Shown here piece after piece: positions 26,201-34,925 of a stretch of DNA of 44,148 nt. Source of the stretch: an uncultured Bacilli bacterium (lineage in GTDB: Bacteria > Bacillota_I > Bacilli_A > RF39 > UBA660). The stretch covers positions 1-44,148 of the forward strand of contig CANQTA010000006.1 of NCBI GenBank assembly GCA_947626655.1. Direction: 5' to 3'. Under the pieces are notes generated by a model, which was not told the DNA's origin, did no database searches, and saw nothing but the letters and a program-made list of their open reading frames with translations. Position 1 is the stretch's first letter, and each line of letters begins with the position of its first letter. Made by a program: the position numbers and the translations under genes.

Positions 26201-27018
26201 CCTGCTACAAATAGCAAATTTGTCTCATTTCTTAATGCTTGATAAGCTTCTTCAAGTGTATGATAAGCATCTTCATCTTCAGGATCATATTTTATATTGC
26301 TAAATTCATATTTTCCTATTTTGGGTGTTGGATAATCATTTATTAAAGGACTATTAACATATTTTTCTGGTAACATTAAACCATCGTATCCTAATGGCAT
26401 TATCTTTGTAAATAATGATGAAATATCAATATTTATATTAATATCTTTTATATTTTTGCCAATAATTAATTTTACGTTTTTATTATTACCTCTGTGTTTT
26501 AAAAATTTTATTAAATAGTTATCTCTTTCTATTTCCACATTATATAAATTGACTAATGAATTATCTATATTACCCATAAAACATTCGACAGGATTTCTTC
26601 TTACATATCTTGCTGAATGAAGACCAATAGCATCAGAATACACTTCAAATTTGGTTTTTAATTCTGCTCTATCTAAAAGCCACTTAGCGGCACTTGCACA
26701 ATCTAAATTAGTTGGAGCGGAATCTTCTATAAAATTATCTAATAAATCATAATAAATATGTCTAGCATATATTGAAATAGTTTTAAAATCTTTTTTTACT
26801 TGACTAATCCTAAATAATTGATAATTATTATCACCAACATCAGTTTTTATAATATTTCCTACAACTAAATAATCGTTTAAAGAAGAATTTAGCGGATATG
26901 TAATATTTAAACAATATTCACCATTTAATTCTTCTACTACATTAGCTGATAAACATTCTGTTAAGAATCCTAAACCATTATTATCAAAGTTTTCTTCTGT
27001 AGAAAGATAAATATTCAT
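23275..27018 (-). CDS. Phage tail protein: endopeptidase-like N-terminus, collagen-like repeats, receptor-binding C-terminus
   Basis: The 1,247-aa protein is a baseplate/tail-tip fusion. Residues about 1-360 resemble the prophage tail (tail-associated endopeptidase, Tal-like) family that follows Dit. An Ig-like region at about 500-580 leads to a collagen-like Gly-X-Y stretch (GIQGPKGDTGDQGPQGVPGE) near 590-640, with a second short one (GADGQNGTPGQKG). A carbohydrate-binding-like beta domain lies at about 790-930 (PVANGETYTLSCYARKTSG, ELCGFKLEKGTKATDWSPAP). The end (SGYLIVISHHSSKLYTVQIF, NGIWTAWATYTGV) looks like a pyocin-knob receptor-binding domain. Dit lies directly upstream. It probably determines host range. 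Confidence 0.85.
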   Translation of the reverse strand: MNIYLSTEENFDNNGLGFLTECLSANVVEELNGEYCLNITYPLNSSLNDYLVVGNIIKTDVGDNNYQLFRISQVKKDFKTISIYARHIYYDLLDNFIEDSAPTNLDCASAAKWLLDRAELKTKFEVYSDAIGLHSARYVRRNPVECFMGNIDNSLVNLYNVEIERDNYLIKFLKHRGNNKNVKLIIGKNIKDININIDISSLFTKIMPLGYDGLMLPEKYVNSPLINDYPTPKIGKYEFSNIKYDPEDEDAYHTLEEAYQALRNETNLLFVAGIDKPVINIKIDWLELSKTKEYYEKYNFLEKVSLGDTITAEILGLSFETRVIKTTYNILTKQIDTFEIGTFKPTFQSTINSIVKNVEEINPSTILEQAKDNATKLLTSAMGGFVYKTNNELFIMDTDNPNTATKVWRWNLNGLGYSKNGINGPYEIAITQDGNIIADFITAGKIKTDLIDGYDQLVLSVSKTQETIAEVSKSIQKFSTDLDIYNLTIPIDENNNPLTSNKFIINHYSYFKGEQVFIKPTHKNEIKGISVETNTNSINISVNNAESIADLTNELEFEFLYEDGEESYTVSKKVMITLSQKGINGKDGIQGPKGDTGDQGPQGVPGEKGETGDTGPQGEQGIPGKDGEKGEQGPPGENGISSYFHIRYSINETGNPMTEVPTESTKYMGVASTTSPTAPTSYSAYKWSLIKGADGQNGTPGQKGTDGKTSYLHIKYSEDGKSFTPAEGDYEIGEKPSDWRGEYTDFTKEDSTNFNDYKWYYLNRNIEIGGTQILRGTGEKFTKSGSSGKWADATWRNASGGNGTKTFFTVTDSPNGNIKTGVRITRANSNNTSPNDLAQDSVPVANGETYTLSCYARKTSGDGTIRMQYGKSPYVSTTYDVTTAWKQYCFKFTIGEKSDGSTSGNTNIYIGAQAKTGVVELCGFKLEKGTKATDWSPAPEDTDSKFNDYSTTEQMNNAITQKITDSENSIQASVSQQIKDSEGNITKDVDGKLKLYILKDEDDLLSIFNVITDKVVITSKNFRLDEEGNIVFSKGTAKDISIEGGNIIIKDDGQTGGYSNLKIESSYGTSTFYSNGLNISSGQNSLGINHSRINLNGLNGLYPNKSNLRFYAEPGNMIISDGIVSDINNIIFSCNPDQINSRNIIIKDTPSASNHAVRLKDVIRTGTDGLSKSIDTMNVNYVVDSGFYYGNAMTNAPDPSGYLIVISHHSSKLYTVQIFFGLGNFNHIYTRHQENGIWTAWATYTGV

Positions 27019-27026
27019 ATCATCAC

Positions 27027-27701
27027 CTATAAATATGCCTTTCTATATTTAATTTTAAAACTTGAAATATTTCCTAAATAATTAATAGTATTTTCTCCAG
27101 GTTTTAAAACTGGAAAATCATATTGCATTTGATTAGATGCATTAATACTATTATGAGTTATTACTTTATATTTAGAATCTAAAATATAATTGCCATCTAA
27201 ATTTTTTAAATTAAAAGTTTTATTGTTTATAGTAATTGATACATCACCATTGCCAGTTAATTCTATTATTGGATACATTTCAGCAGTAGCATTTTCTATA
27301 TTTAAAACATCATTATCGGCTAAAACAGTATATTCAGTCTCAACAATATCTTCTGATATAGGATTAACTAAAAATTGAACAACAAATGATCTAAAATTAA
27401 CTACTTTTTCAAAATCAATTGCATTTTGGATTATGGCAGTATATTCAGTTTTACCATCGAAAGATAACGTTCCATAACCATCTAAAAATTCTTTTATTTT
27501 ATTAATATCTACATTTTTCTCATTAAAATGACATTCTATTGTCTCAACAAAACTTTCGTAAGTTCCTGTATCAATTGACAAAAAGCCATTTCTACCTTCT
27601 ATTTCATATACATCAATTTTTTTCTTGGCCTTTGTTATTTTAGGTATTTTCTCAACAATAATTCCCTTTTTTCTAAATTCTATTCCTTTCCAAATTACCA
27701 T
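27027..27701 (-). CDS. Distal tail protein (Dit)
   Basis: Dit forms the hexameric hub joining tail tube and tip in siphoviruses of Gram-positive hosts. The 224-aa protein fits the siphovirus tail component family: IEGRNGFLSIDTGTYESFVE near residue 35, FRSFVVQFLVNP near 130 and the closing PGENTINYLGN. Position between tape measure and Tal-like protein confirms the call. Spacing to both neighbours is under 10 bases. Confidence 0.88.
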   Translation of the reverse strand: MVIWKGIEFRKKGIIVEKIPKITKAKKKIDVYEIEGRNGFLSIDTGTYESFVETIECHFNEKNVDINKIKEFLDGYGTLSFDGKTEYTAIIQNAIDFEKVVNFRSFVVQFLVNPISEDIVETEYTVLADNDVLNIENATAEMYPIIELTGNGDVSITINNKTFNLKNLDGNYILDSKYKVITHNSINASNQMQYDFPVLKPGENTINYLGNISSFKIKYRKAYL

Positions 27702-27703
27702 AA

Positions 27704-29725
27704 TTAATTACTTCCTTTCGCAGTAGCAGAATTTCTTCTATAAAATTCAAGTTCTTCAGCTAAAGCTTGAATATCAGTTTGTCTAGTATTATTAAAATTC
27801 TCGATTTGAATATATAATGGATTATTATTTGCGGTTGGATTAATAACTGGATTCACACTTGCTTCAACTTTTGAAGATAAACCTTTCATTGCTTTTTGAA
27901 CGTCTGATACTGTATTTTCTATACCTTCAACCATACCATAGCCTAAATTTTCACCAATTTGATCACGCATTACGGTAGATGGAGAATTTATTCCAAACAA
28001 TTTTTTAATAAATTTTAATACATTTCCAACCCAACTTTTTATTTTATTTTTTATCCAATCATAAGAATTGCTAATACCGGTCCAAATTCCAGAAACTAAA
28101 TTTTTGCCAATGTCAACTACCTTTAAAACACTAGCATCTAACGATTTTATTATTTTGGCAATTAATTCTGGTATCTTTGCAACTATTTTGGGCGTGGCTT
28201 TTACAATGCCAGTACCGATACCCAAAATCAATTGAAGTGCTGCTTCAATTATTAAATCTATATTATCAAGTATAATTTCAACTATCATAATGATGGTATT
28301 AACAATTACTGGAATTAACTCATCTGAATTTTGAGAAATTCCCATAATTAAGGCCAATAGAATTTGTAATCCTGCATTTAAAATTGTAGGTAAATTTTCC
28401 AAAATAAAATTAACTAAACTCATAAGTAAACTTGTGACCATATCTGCGATAGGTTGTACATTATTTTGAATCAAATTTACTAATGAGGAAATTAATTGTT
28501 GTGCTGCTTCAAATAATTTTGGCAACATATCAATTAATAATTGGCCAATTTTAGGCAATATATTAGCAATTAAAGTACTTATTCCACTTAATATTTGTGG
28601 TGCTAATTGAAGAATAACATTACTTACATTTGTAATGAAAGTAATTATAGCATTAGATAATTGTTCTGGACTACCACTGCCATTTAAAAAATTATCAAAT
28701 GCAGCTTTCATGGAAGACATACTACCAGATATTGTAGTCGATGCCTCAAGTGCTGTTGTACCTGTAACACCCAATTCCCCTTGAATTACATGAATAGCAT
28801 TATATACATCGCTTAAATTGTTTATATTATATTTGACTCCTGATATTTTTTCGGCATCTTTTAATAATCTTTCCATTTCGGTTTTAGTACCGCCATAGCC
28901 AAGTTTAAGATTATCTAACATGGTATAGTTTTGTTTTGCAAAACCTTGATAAGCATTTTGGATACTATCCATTGAAGTACCAAATTTATTAGCATTATCA
29001 GCCATATCAATTAATGCCATATCAGCTACATCAGCTGCTTTAACAGTGTCACCGCCTAAACTTTGAAGTAAAGATGCACTAAAAGAGGTTACTGTGCTCA
29101 TATATTCATTGGCTGATAAGCCCGCTGTCTCATAAGCTTTATTTGCATTTTTTATTACTGCATCAGCATTATCCTTAAATAATGTTTCAACACCACCTAT
29201 ATTTTGTTCTAATTCAGCATAAGATTTTACGCCAGCGGTTAAAACACCAGCAATAGCAGTGGATACAGCTGTAACTACTTGAGCCACTTTTTTTACAACT
29301 TCGGCTGCTATATCTCCTACTTTTCTTAAAGTATCACCTATTTTTGAAAGATTAATTGAATTTGTGCTAGACAGTGAATTTTTCATGTTTTTAATTGCGT
29401 TTTCTGTAGTTGTTATTTCTCTGGTTAATTCTCTATAACTTTCTTTTTGATTGTCAGTTAATTTATTATAATCTCCCATTTGGCTTTGAGCTGTTTTTAA
29501 TTGATTAAGTTTATTTGTTGAATCTTGAATATTTTTTTCTAATAATTCATATTTTTGAGATAACAATTCAGTATTTTTAGGATCTAATTTAAGTGCCTTA
29601 TCAAGTGCTTTTAACTCATTATTCGTCGCATATATACTAGAATTAACACTTTTTAATGCATCATTTAATTTAGTTGTATTACCACCAATTTCGATAGTAA
29701 TTCCTTGCAATTTCTTAGTAGCCAT
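27704..29725 (-). CDS. Tail tape measure protein
   Basis: I start at MATKKLQGITIEIGG (ATG 29725), behind AGAAGGTG. The 673-aa protein sets tail length. It begins with a coiled region (NDALKSVNSSIYATNNELKA), then helical blocks with SYAELEQNIGGVETLF and ITNAYQGF-like motifs typical of TP901-type tape measures. Long hydrophobic stretches follow at about 370-560 (ILQLAPQILSGISTLIANIL) and a C-terminal module ends near FGINSPSTVMRD. It is fairly short for the family, so the tail is probably short to medium. A terminator pair lies just upstream. Confidence 0.92.
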   Translation of the reverse strand: MATKKLQGITIEIGGNTTKLNDALKSVNSSIYATNNELKALDKALKLDPKNTELLSQKYELLEKNIQDSTNKLNQLKTAQSQMGDYNKLTDNQKESYRELTREITTTENAIKNMKNSLSSTNSINLSKIGDTLRKVGDIAAEVVKKVAQVVTAVSTAIAGVLTAGVKSYAELEQNIGGVETLFKDNADAVIKNANKAYETAGLSANEYMSTVTSFSASLLQSLGGDTVKAADVADMALIDMADNANKFGTSMDSIQNAYQGFAKQNYTMLDNLKLGYGGTKTEMERLLKDAEKISGVKYNINNLSDVYNAIHVIQGELGVTGTTALEASTTISGSMSSMKAAFDNFLNGSGSPEQLSNAIITFITNVSNVILQLAPQILSGISTLIANILPKIGQLLIDMLPKLFEAAQQLISSLVNLIQNNVQPIADMVTSLLMSLVNFILENLPTILNAGLQILLALIMGISQNSDELIPVIVNTIIMIVEIILDNIDLIIEAALQLILGIGTGIVKATPKIVAKIPELIAKIIKSLDASVLKVVDIGKNLVSGIWTGISNSYDWIKNKIKSWVGNVLKFIKKLFGINSPSTVMRDQIGENLGYGMVEGIENTVSDVQKAMKGLSSKVEASVNPVINPTANNNPLYIQIENFNNTRQTDIQALAEELEFYRRNSATAKGSN

Positions 29726-29754
29726 ATTTTTCACCTTCTTTTCTTAATGAATAC

Positions 29755-29804
29755 TAAAAAACCACTAAATAAGTGGCTTTTCACTACTCATTAAATTGAG
29801 TAGT
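29755..29804 (-). terminator. Hairpin pair and terminator between tail tube and tape measure
   Basis: On the minus strand a first hairpin (ACTACTCA, loop ATTTAA, TGAGTAGT) starts seven bases past the tail tube stop. A second (CCACT, loop TATTT, AGTGG) is followed by TTTTTT. The second is a plausible intrinsic terminator and could lower tape measure expression relative to the tube. Confidence 0.75.
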
Positions 29805-29810
29805 ATAAAT

Positions 29811-30377
29811 TTATACAGCTTCGGCTTTTTCAACTACTTTACTAAAGAAAGAATTATAAGCTTCAGCATTTGATTCTGATAATTCGCCTATTACTTTAAC
29901 TAATCCATCGGATAGTCTAGGCATTGTTTTAATTGATAACGTATCTGTATTAGGCTCTTTTGAACCTTCGGTAGTAGATGCATTATTGGCAGGTCTTGTT
30001 GCAACAGCGTTGTAATACCAAAATTTTCTAGCCTTTTCATCACCTTCAACTTGAAATCCTATTGCAAAAGGTTTTATAATGTCATTTTTATTTTCAAATA
30101 AAAAACCATTTTCATCAGTTGTTTCTCCTAAGATTTTAGTTCTAAATTCATTAGTTATCATAGCAATTTCAAGATCACCTTCATATCCTTGATTATCACT
30201 TGCTGAAAAATAAATAGTATTATCAGCATGAAAATCATTAGAATCACCTGAGGCCTCTAATGATAAATTTACAGCTCCTGGTAATTTAAAAGGTGTTTCA
30301 TACTCATATTTACCTTCTTCATTAATCGTAAACGGTGCAATGTGGACATTACTTAAACCAAATTTAACTTTTCCCAT
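29811..30377 (-). CDS. Major tail tube protein
   Basis: The 188-aa protein matches the phi13-type major tail family: MGKVKFGLSNVHIAPFTINE at the N-terminus, LEASGDSNDFHADNTIYF in the middle and FWYYNAVATRPANNASTTEG in the C-terminal half. It polymerises into the tail tube. It lies between the tail terminator protein and the tape measure, in standard order. The usual chaperone gene after it is missing and sits elsewhere (37.6-38.1 kb). Confidence 0.9.
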   Translation of the reverse strand: MGKVKFGLSNVHIAPFTINEEGKYEYETPFKLPGAVNLSLEASGDSNDFHADNTIYFSASDNQGYEGDLEIAMITNEFRTKILGETTDENGFLFENKNDIIKPFAIGFQVEGDEKARKFWYYNAVATRPANNASTTEGSKEPNTDTLSIKTMPRLSDGLVKVIGELSESNAEAYNSFFSKVVEKAEAV

Positions 30378-30394
30378 ATTTTTTTACCTCCAAT

Positions 30395-30709
30395 CTAAAT
30401 TTCATAAAAAATATGATAAATTTTCTCGTCTCTATCCCATACATCATCAGGTTTATCGTACGAGATATTATTATTAGTCAGTAACTTTTCTATTTTTCTC
30501 TCTAATTCAACATTTTTCTTTTCTGTAACTAGTTCTAGTTCAAAATTAAAAAAACTGATAAATGTTAAGTTATCAGCTTTAAAATTACTAGGACTTTGTT
30601 CCCTATATGCAAGAAATGGTGGAATCATTTTTTTATCATCTTCAAAGTGATCATAAGCAATAGGAATATTTAAGGTTTTTAATAAATTATATAAGTCTTT
30701 ATGGGTCAT
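30395..30709 (-). CDS. Tail terminator / tail completion protein
   Basis: The 104-aa protein has the size, position and pattern of the gpU/SPP1 gp17-type tail terminator that caps the tail tube: an early PIAYDHFEDDKKMIPPFLAY and a later KNVELERKIEKLLTNNNISY. It overlaps the upstream gene by four bases (ATGA). Confidence 0.7.
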   Translation of the reverse strand: MTHKDLYNLLKTLNIPIAYDHFEDDKKMIPPFLAYREQSPSNFKADNLTFISFFNFELELVTEKKNVELERKIEKLLTNNNISYDKPDDVWDRDEKIYHIFYEI

Positions 30710-31095
30710 TTTTTACCTCCACTTTGAATAATTTTTATAACATTTTTTTCATAATCAGAAACACATTTATCATGAACTGGTGCAATATGTGTTATAGGTT
30801 TAGTTTTTGAGCCATTTCTTGTCAAATGGCCGTTTTCAAGTAAATGAGTTAATTGATAATCAGTGGCATTATAAATTGTACAATTTACAAACCCTTTACC
30901 TTTTTCTACTTTTACTCGCCAACCTTTAGCATATTTTCCTTTATGAGAAGTATTTTTTTTCGATTTAGGTGATGTTTGTTTTAAAATATCTTTTCCTTGA
31001 TTTGCTATTTGTTCTGCTTCTTTAGTAATATTATCTTGAATTTCTTGACAATAATCATTTAAGATATCTTTTATATCTAGTATCGACTTATGCAT
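30706..31095 (-). CDS. HK97 gp10-like minor tail / neck protein
   Basis: I start at MHKSILDIKDILNDYC (ATG 31093-31095) rather than 13 codons earlier. The 129-aa protein shows the gp10 pattern: a helical start, ILKQTSPKSKKNTSHKGKYAKGWRV in the middle and HLLENGHLTRNGSKTKPITHI near the end. It overlaps the upstream gene by eight bases. The role is at the head-tail interface or tail assembly. Confidence 0.8.
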   Translation of the reverse strand: MHKSILDIKDILNDYCQEIQDNITKEAEQIANQGKDILKQTSPKSKKNTSHKGKYAKGWRVKVEKGKGFVNCTIYNATDYQLTHLLENGHLTRNGSKTKPITHIAPVHDKCVSDYEKNVIKIIQSGGKK

Positions 31096-31408
31096 TATTA
31101 CCAATTTTTTGAGAACAAATAAGGACAATATCAAATTTATTTTTTGGATCTACTGTACGAATTATAGAATAAATTCCATTATTCCATTTTAATTCAGTTT
31201 CACCAGAATAATTTAATCTTTTTATTACAAACTCAATAGATGGTGTTATGCCATTTTCAATTGCATTATAAAATTCATTTGTCCTAATGCTTTGTTTCTT
31301 TGCATAAACTTTTTTAGATGAAATTTGTGAAGATGAAATATTACCTATCTCATCTTCACTATTAGCATTTGTTATTAAATAAATTATCTCGCTATATTCC
31401 ATCTTCAA
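31088..31408 (-). CDS. Head closure (head-tail stopper) protein
   Basis: The 106-aa protein occupies the head-closure slot between connector and gp10-like genes. It has the beta-rich layout of the SPP1 gp16/HK97-type joining family (FVIKRLNYSGETELKWNNGI, YSIIRTVD). Sequence identity to a named family is weak to the eye, so the call rests on position and size. Confidence 0.65.
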   Translation of the reverse strand: MKMEYSEIIYLITNANSEDEIGNISSSQISSKKVYAKKQSIRTNEFYNAIENGITPSIEFVIKRLNYSGETELKWNNGIYSIIRTVDPKNKFDIVLICSQKIGNNA

Positions 31409-31679
31409 TATAATCCTTTAAATGTCTTAAAATATCTTTTTGCAAATTATAAGAATTTAAGTACATTTCACTTCTATCAACATCTAAAAAACTTAATACA
31501 TAAGTTAAAATTGCTGTATGAATTAGAGAATCATCTTCTTCTATTTTTTTAGAAGATATACCAACTGCCGATAAATCTTTTTTACAAGAATCAACATAGT
31601 TACCTATTATTAAATCAAACTCACTATGATTAATTCCTTGAATTTTTTTTAATTCATCTAAAAAATTATTTTTTTCCAT
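31392..31679 (-). CDS. Head-tail connector (gp6-like adaptor)
   Basis: The 95-aa helical protein lies directly after the capsid gene, in the usual place of the gp6/gp15-like adaptor that binds the portal. The segment SLIHTAILTYVLSFLDVDRS followed by YIEDGI is typical. It overlaps the next gene by 17 bases. Confidence 0.75.
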   Translation of the reverse strand: MEKNNFLDELKKIQGINHSEFDLIIGNYVDSCKKDLSAVGISSKKIEEDDSLIHTAILTYVLSFLDVDRSEMYLNSYNLQKDILRHLKDYIEDGI

Positions 31680-32935
31680 TATTTTTTAGAATCTGTTTCA
31701 TCATCAGTTTTAGCAGTTGTTGTTTTAGCAGTTGTTGTTTTAGCAGTTGTTGCTACTTTAACAGAACTTTTTAAAGCTACTGCTTCAGATGCGGCTGGTT
31801 TTGTTAACAATGTGAATGCTTTGTCAGCAACTAAACCTAAGCCAATATATTGTCTGCCTAGAATTTCTACCAAATCTTCTTTTTTACGAGAAAGTTCATC
31901 AAATTTAAAATCTACTACATCTTGACCATTAGGGAAGTTTGCTAAAGAACCATAACCCAAGTCACCAACGATAGCATATACAGCATCTTCTTCAGCTGTA
32001 CTATAAGCAGGCAATGAATTATTAAATTTAACATTTAATCCTTCAAATACATCCACACCGTAACCATTAGCATATTGTGCTTTCTTAAAATCTGCATACG
32101 TTAATTTATTCATAATAATTACTGGATTAGTAGCTTCATCACTTAAATTGGCAACTGCTACTGCAATTGTTACTGTTTCAGGTGCCATTTTTACTTTATT
32201 AGCACTAACAGATGTTGTTGTTGCTACTGCAGGTAATTTAGTTATTGACGTAATTAATTGGTCAGCGGCTTTCTTAGTGATTTTATAAGTTAATTCTCTA
32301 TAAATATATTCTAAGAATTTTTCACCTCTTAAATCCATTACTTCATCAGAAATAGCAATCCATTTCTTAATGTTATCAGGAGTAATTGTAACAATTCCTT
32401 CTTTTAATTCTTCTTCTGCTACTGCTTCTTTTCCTTCTTTATGAATTACAGCATCACTACCAGAAATTTCAAATTGAATTTTAATATTACCTTTTAATTC
32501 TGCCTTTGAAACTAAAGACATAATATCATTTTTATCCCATGCAGTTTTTACAACGTCATAAACGAAGTCAGGCACTGCAATAGAACCATTTTCTTCAGCA
32601 TTTGTAGTTAATAATGCTCTTACTTCTTCTTCTTTGCCTGTTTTAATATACTCAGCATATGCATTAATGTATTCTGCTGAATTTCTTATTTCTTTTAATT
32701 TATCAGTATCCATCTTTCTTTCCTCCTTAACTACTGATTTTTTAATTGATGGGTCATTATTTTCTAACCCTTTTGCTATAACAGCTCTTGATTGAATATC
32801 TTTAAGTTGTTGCTCTTCTGCATTTAATTCTTTTACTTCTTGAATTAAATTTCTTACTTCTTGAACATCTTTAAGATTCTCAATTTGAGATTTTATAGCT
32901 TCTTTTCTCGTTTGAATTTCATTTAGTCTATCCAT
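31679..32935 (-). CDS. HK97-type major capsid protein with N-terminal scaffold domain
   Basis: I start at MDRLNEIQTRKEAIKS (ATG 32933-32935), eight bases after GGAGG. The 418-aa protein has a coiled scaffolding (delta) region at about residues 1-90. It would be removed by the protease encoded upstream. The mature HK97 fold starts near DTDKLKEIRNSAEY (VPDFVYDVVKTAWDKNDIMSLV; FEISGSDAVIHKEGKEAVAEE). The C-terminus carries a low-complexity TAKTT repeat tail not usual for the fold. A terminator lies just upstream. Confidence 0.92.
   Translation of the reverse strand: MDRLNEIQTRKEAIKSQIENLKDVQEVRNLIQEVKELNAEEQQLKDIQSRAVIAKGLENNDPSIKKSVVKEERKMDTDKLKEIRNSAEYINAYAEYIKTGKEEEVRALLTTNAEENGSIAVPDFVYDVVKTAWDKNDIMSLVSKAELKGNIKIQFEISGSDAVIHKEGKEAVAEEELKEGIVTITPDNIKKWIAISDEVMDLRGEKFLEYIYRELTYKITKKAADQLITSITKLPAVATTTSVSANKVKMAPETVTIAVAVANLSDEATNPVIIMNKLTYADFKKAQYANGYGVDVFEGLNVKFNNSLPAYSTAEEDAVYAIVGDLGYGSLANFPNGQDVVDFKFDELSRKKEDLVEILGRQYIGLGLVADKAFTLLTKPAASEAVALKSSVKVATTAKTTTAKTTTAKTDDETDSKK
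31708..31752. repeat. Three 15-bp tandem repeats in the capsid gene
   Basis: The plus-strand unit TTTTAGCAGTTGTTG occurs three times in a row. On the coding strand it gives repeats of Thr-Ala-Lys-Thr-Thr at the C-terminus of the capsid protein. Copy number could change in frame by slippage. Confidence 0.9.
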
Positions 32936-33032
32936 AATAGACACCTCCTTTTTTCTTTTAATTCTTTAATGACTATTAAAAGTTAAAGTCAATTATTGCT
33001 ATCCAGCATTTATTAAAGCTTCTATATGCATT

Positions 33033-33105
33033 AAAAAAAGACTTATCCAAGTCTCTTCAAATACATAAATACAAAAGTTATCCAACTTTTATACTTTCAA
33101 AGTAT
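33033..33105 (-). terminator. Three hairpins including a terminator between protease and capsid genes
   Basis: In minus-strand order: ATACTTT-G-AAAGTAT at the protease stop, AAAAGTT-GGAT-AACTTTT, then AGACTT-GGAT-AAGTCT followed by TTTTTTTAA. The last is a good intrinsic terminator. The latter two share the loop GGAT. They lie in a 170-base gap, which is long for this operon and contains no ORF. Confidence 0.75.
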
Positions 33106-33701
33106 TAACCTAATAATTTTTTTAATTCCTCTATGGCTGTATTAAATTCTTCTCTTTTTTCTTCTTCAGCTTCTCTTAATTCTTTTACTCTATCTTCAGT
33201 CTTTTTTAAGGACCTAGCATATAAAGAAGTTGAATCATAAAACGGTTGGTCCACTACTGAAACATCATACAATTTTTCAATGTCCGTAATTGTATAAGTG
33301 TTGGTATCGTAATCATAATTTTCAGCTCTTTTGGTAAAACAAAAACTCATCTTATCAATGAGCTTACTTTTAATCGCTTCATATACTGACCTATGTTCTT
33401 CAATATTTGGATTTAATGTTGCAACCATTTTCAAGCCTATTTCATCTTGTTTTAATTTTAATGAATTGTTTCTAGTTCTGGCTAAAACAATAAATGAATC
33501 ATTATGATTATATCTTAAGACAACATCTGTCATATCAGTATTATCTAACGCTCTAATATCTATGACCTCTGTAAACCCATGTGTTGCTGGGCTATTAAAG
33601 ATTATTGGATAACCTTCTATGATCATAGATTTTTCATCTTCACCCTCAACCGCTCTCATATGTAAATCAACATTTAAACATCTTACTTCTCTTTCTTCCA
33701 C
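33105..33701 (-). CDS. HK97-type prohead protease
   Basis: The best start is GTG 33699-33701 (VEEREVRCLNVDLHMRAV), behind AGGAGG; the track start lies inside the portal gene. The roughly 198-aa protein fits the caudovirus prohead protease family: EGYPIIFNSPATHGFTEVID near the N-terminus, VLRYNHNDSFIVLARTRN with the catalytic His and DKMSFCFTKR with the catalytic Ser. It cuts the capsid scaffold domain during maturation. A coiled C-terminus follows. Confidence 0.9.
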   Translation of the reverse strand: MEEREVRCLNVDLHMRAVEGEDEKSMIIEGYPIIFNSPATHGFTEVIDIRALDNTDMTDVVLRYNHNDSFIVLARTRNNSLKLKQDEIGLKMVATLNPNIEEHRSVYEAIKSKLIDKMSFCFTKRAENYDYDTNTYTITDIEKLYDVSVVDQPFYDSTSLYARSLKKTEDRVKELREAEEEKREEFNTAIEELKKLLG

Positions 33702-33702
33702 T

Positions 33703-34923
33703 TTACTCACCTCCTCCTGATTGATAATTATCAGCAATATCACTATTAATATGATTTAAATCTTGAAGTATTTTATCACCATCTTCCACAGGTTCTAAAT
33801 TCAATACTTCTCTCATTTCATTTACAGTTAAGTAATTATTAGCATATCTTAATAAATTTATCTTTGTATTATTACTAGCATATTGTAATCTATTACTAGT
33901 AAAAATTATTTCATTGCCATGATTTATTTCAGTAACAGTGAATAATTTATTACTAAATTCTAATCCCATTTGTAAACCAATAGGTTCTAATACACTTTCA
34001 TAAAAGGCATTCCACTCATCTTCTGAATACTTAGATTGAACTATATTATCATTTATACCAAAATATGATAATAATTTTGAATCGATAGATTTTATTTGTG
34101 CCTCATCGGCCGTCTTAGGATTTAATTCTATTGATTTAAAATCTGTAGTAGCATCTAAACCACCTATTCCTGACTCATCGCCTTCACTAATAAAATCTTT
34201 AACAAATTGATCACGCATGGCTTTTACATCTTTAGGATTTAACATTGCTTTAGTAGATTTTAAAACACCTTTTATTGATTGAGATGTTTTTATAGCATTG
34301 ATAATACCTTCATCTATTACATGTTTAATTGATAATACTTTTGTTAAAGGTGCATTATTACCACCATTTAATCCTTCTTTACCTATAAATCTTTCAAGAT
34401 GAATTACATCTTTTAATGCAACATATCTACTTTTACCTGCGCCAAAATTAAATTTTATATATATATCTTTATCTTTTCCTACCTCATAAAATTTAAGAGT
34501 TTGATAATTTAACGGATATAAACCTGTTACACGCAAGTTTTCATCTCTTAAAATATAAATGTAAGCATTATTATATAAAAATAACTGAGAAATTATGTAA
34601 TAGTAAAACTTATAACCGTTCATTAATTCATTAGGTTGTTTACTGATTAATTTTTGTATATTATCATTTACATTTACAAAGCCTTTTGCCTCTTTTCTTA
34701 TATGTTTTGGACTTAATTTTGCACCATTTCTGGCGATTGCATCTATACAGGATCTTACATCAACATCATCATAATAATTATTATCATATTTAGTAAAAAT
34801 TGGAACATATCCATTTATAAATTTTAATTCTGTAACCGTTTGTTGCTGGTTTTTAGGAAGTTCTATTTCTTTTTCATTACCAAAAAATTTACTAAATAAA
34901 CTTCTTTTATTTTTTCTTGCCAT
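33703..34923 (-). CDS. Phage portal protein (HK97 family)
   Basis: The 406-aa protein forms the dodecameric portal for DNA entry. Family features are the N-terminal VRSCIDAIARNGAKLSPKHI, the core PNELMNGYKFYYYIISQLFLYNNAYIYI, and the C-terminal NYLTVNEMREVLNLEPVEDGD. It starts two bases after the large terminase stop and is followed directly by the protease. Confidence 0.93.
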   Translation of the reverse strand: MARKNKRSLFSKFFGNEKEIELPKNQQQTVTELKFINGYVPIFTKYDNNYYDDVDVRSCIDAIARNGAKLSPKHIRKEAKGFVNVNDNIQKLISKQPNELMNGYKFYYYIISQLFLYNNAYIYILRDENLRVTGLYPLNYQTLKFYEVGKDKDIYIKFNFGAGKSRYVALKDVIHLERFIGKEGLNGGNNAPLTKVLSIKHVIDEGIINAIKTSQSIKGVLKSTKAMLNPKDVKAMRDQFVKDFISEGDESGIGGLDATTDFKSIELNPKTADEAQIKSIDSKLLSYFGINDNIVQSKYSEDEWNAFYESVLEPIGLQMGLEFSNKLFTVTEINHGNEIIFTSNRLQYASNNTKINLLRYANNYLTVNEMREVLNLEPVEDGDKILQDLNHINSDIADNYQSGGGE

Positions 34924-34925
34924 TG

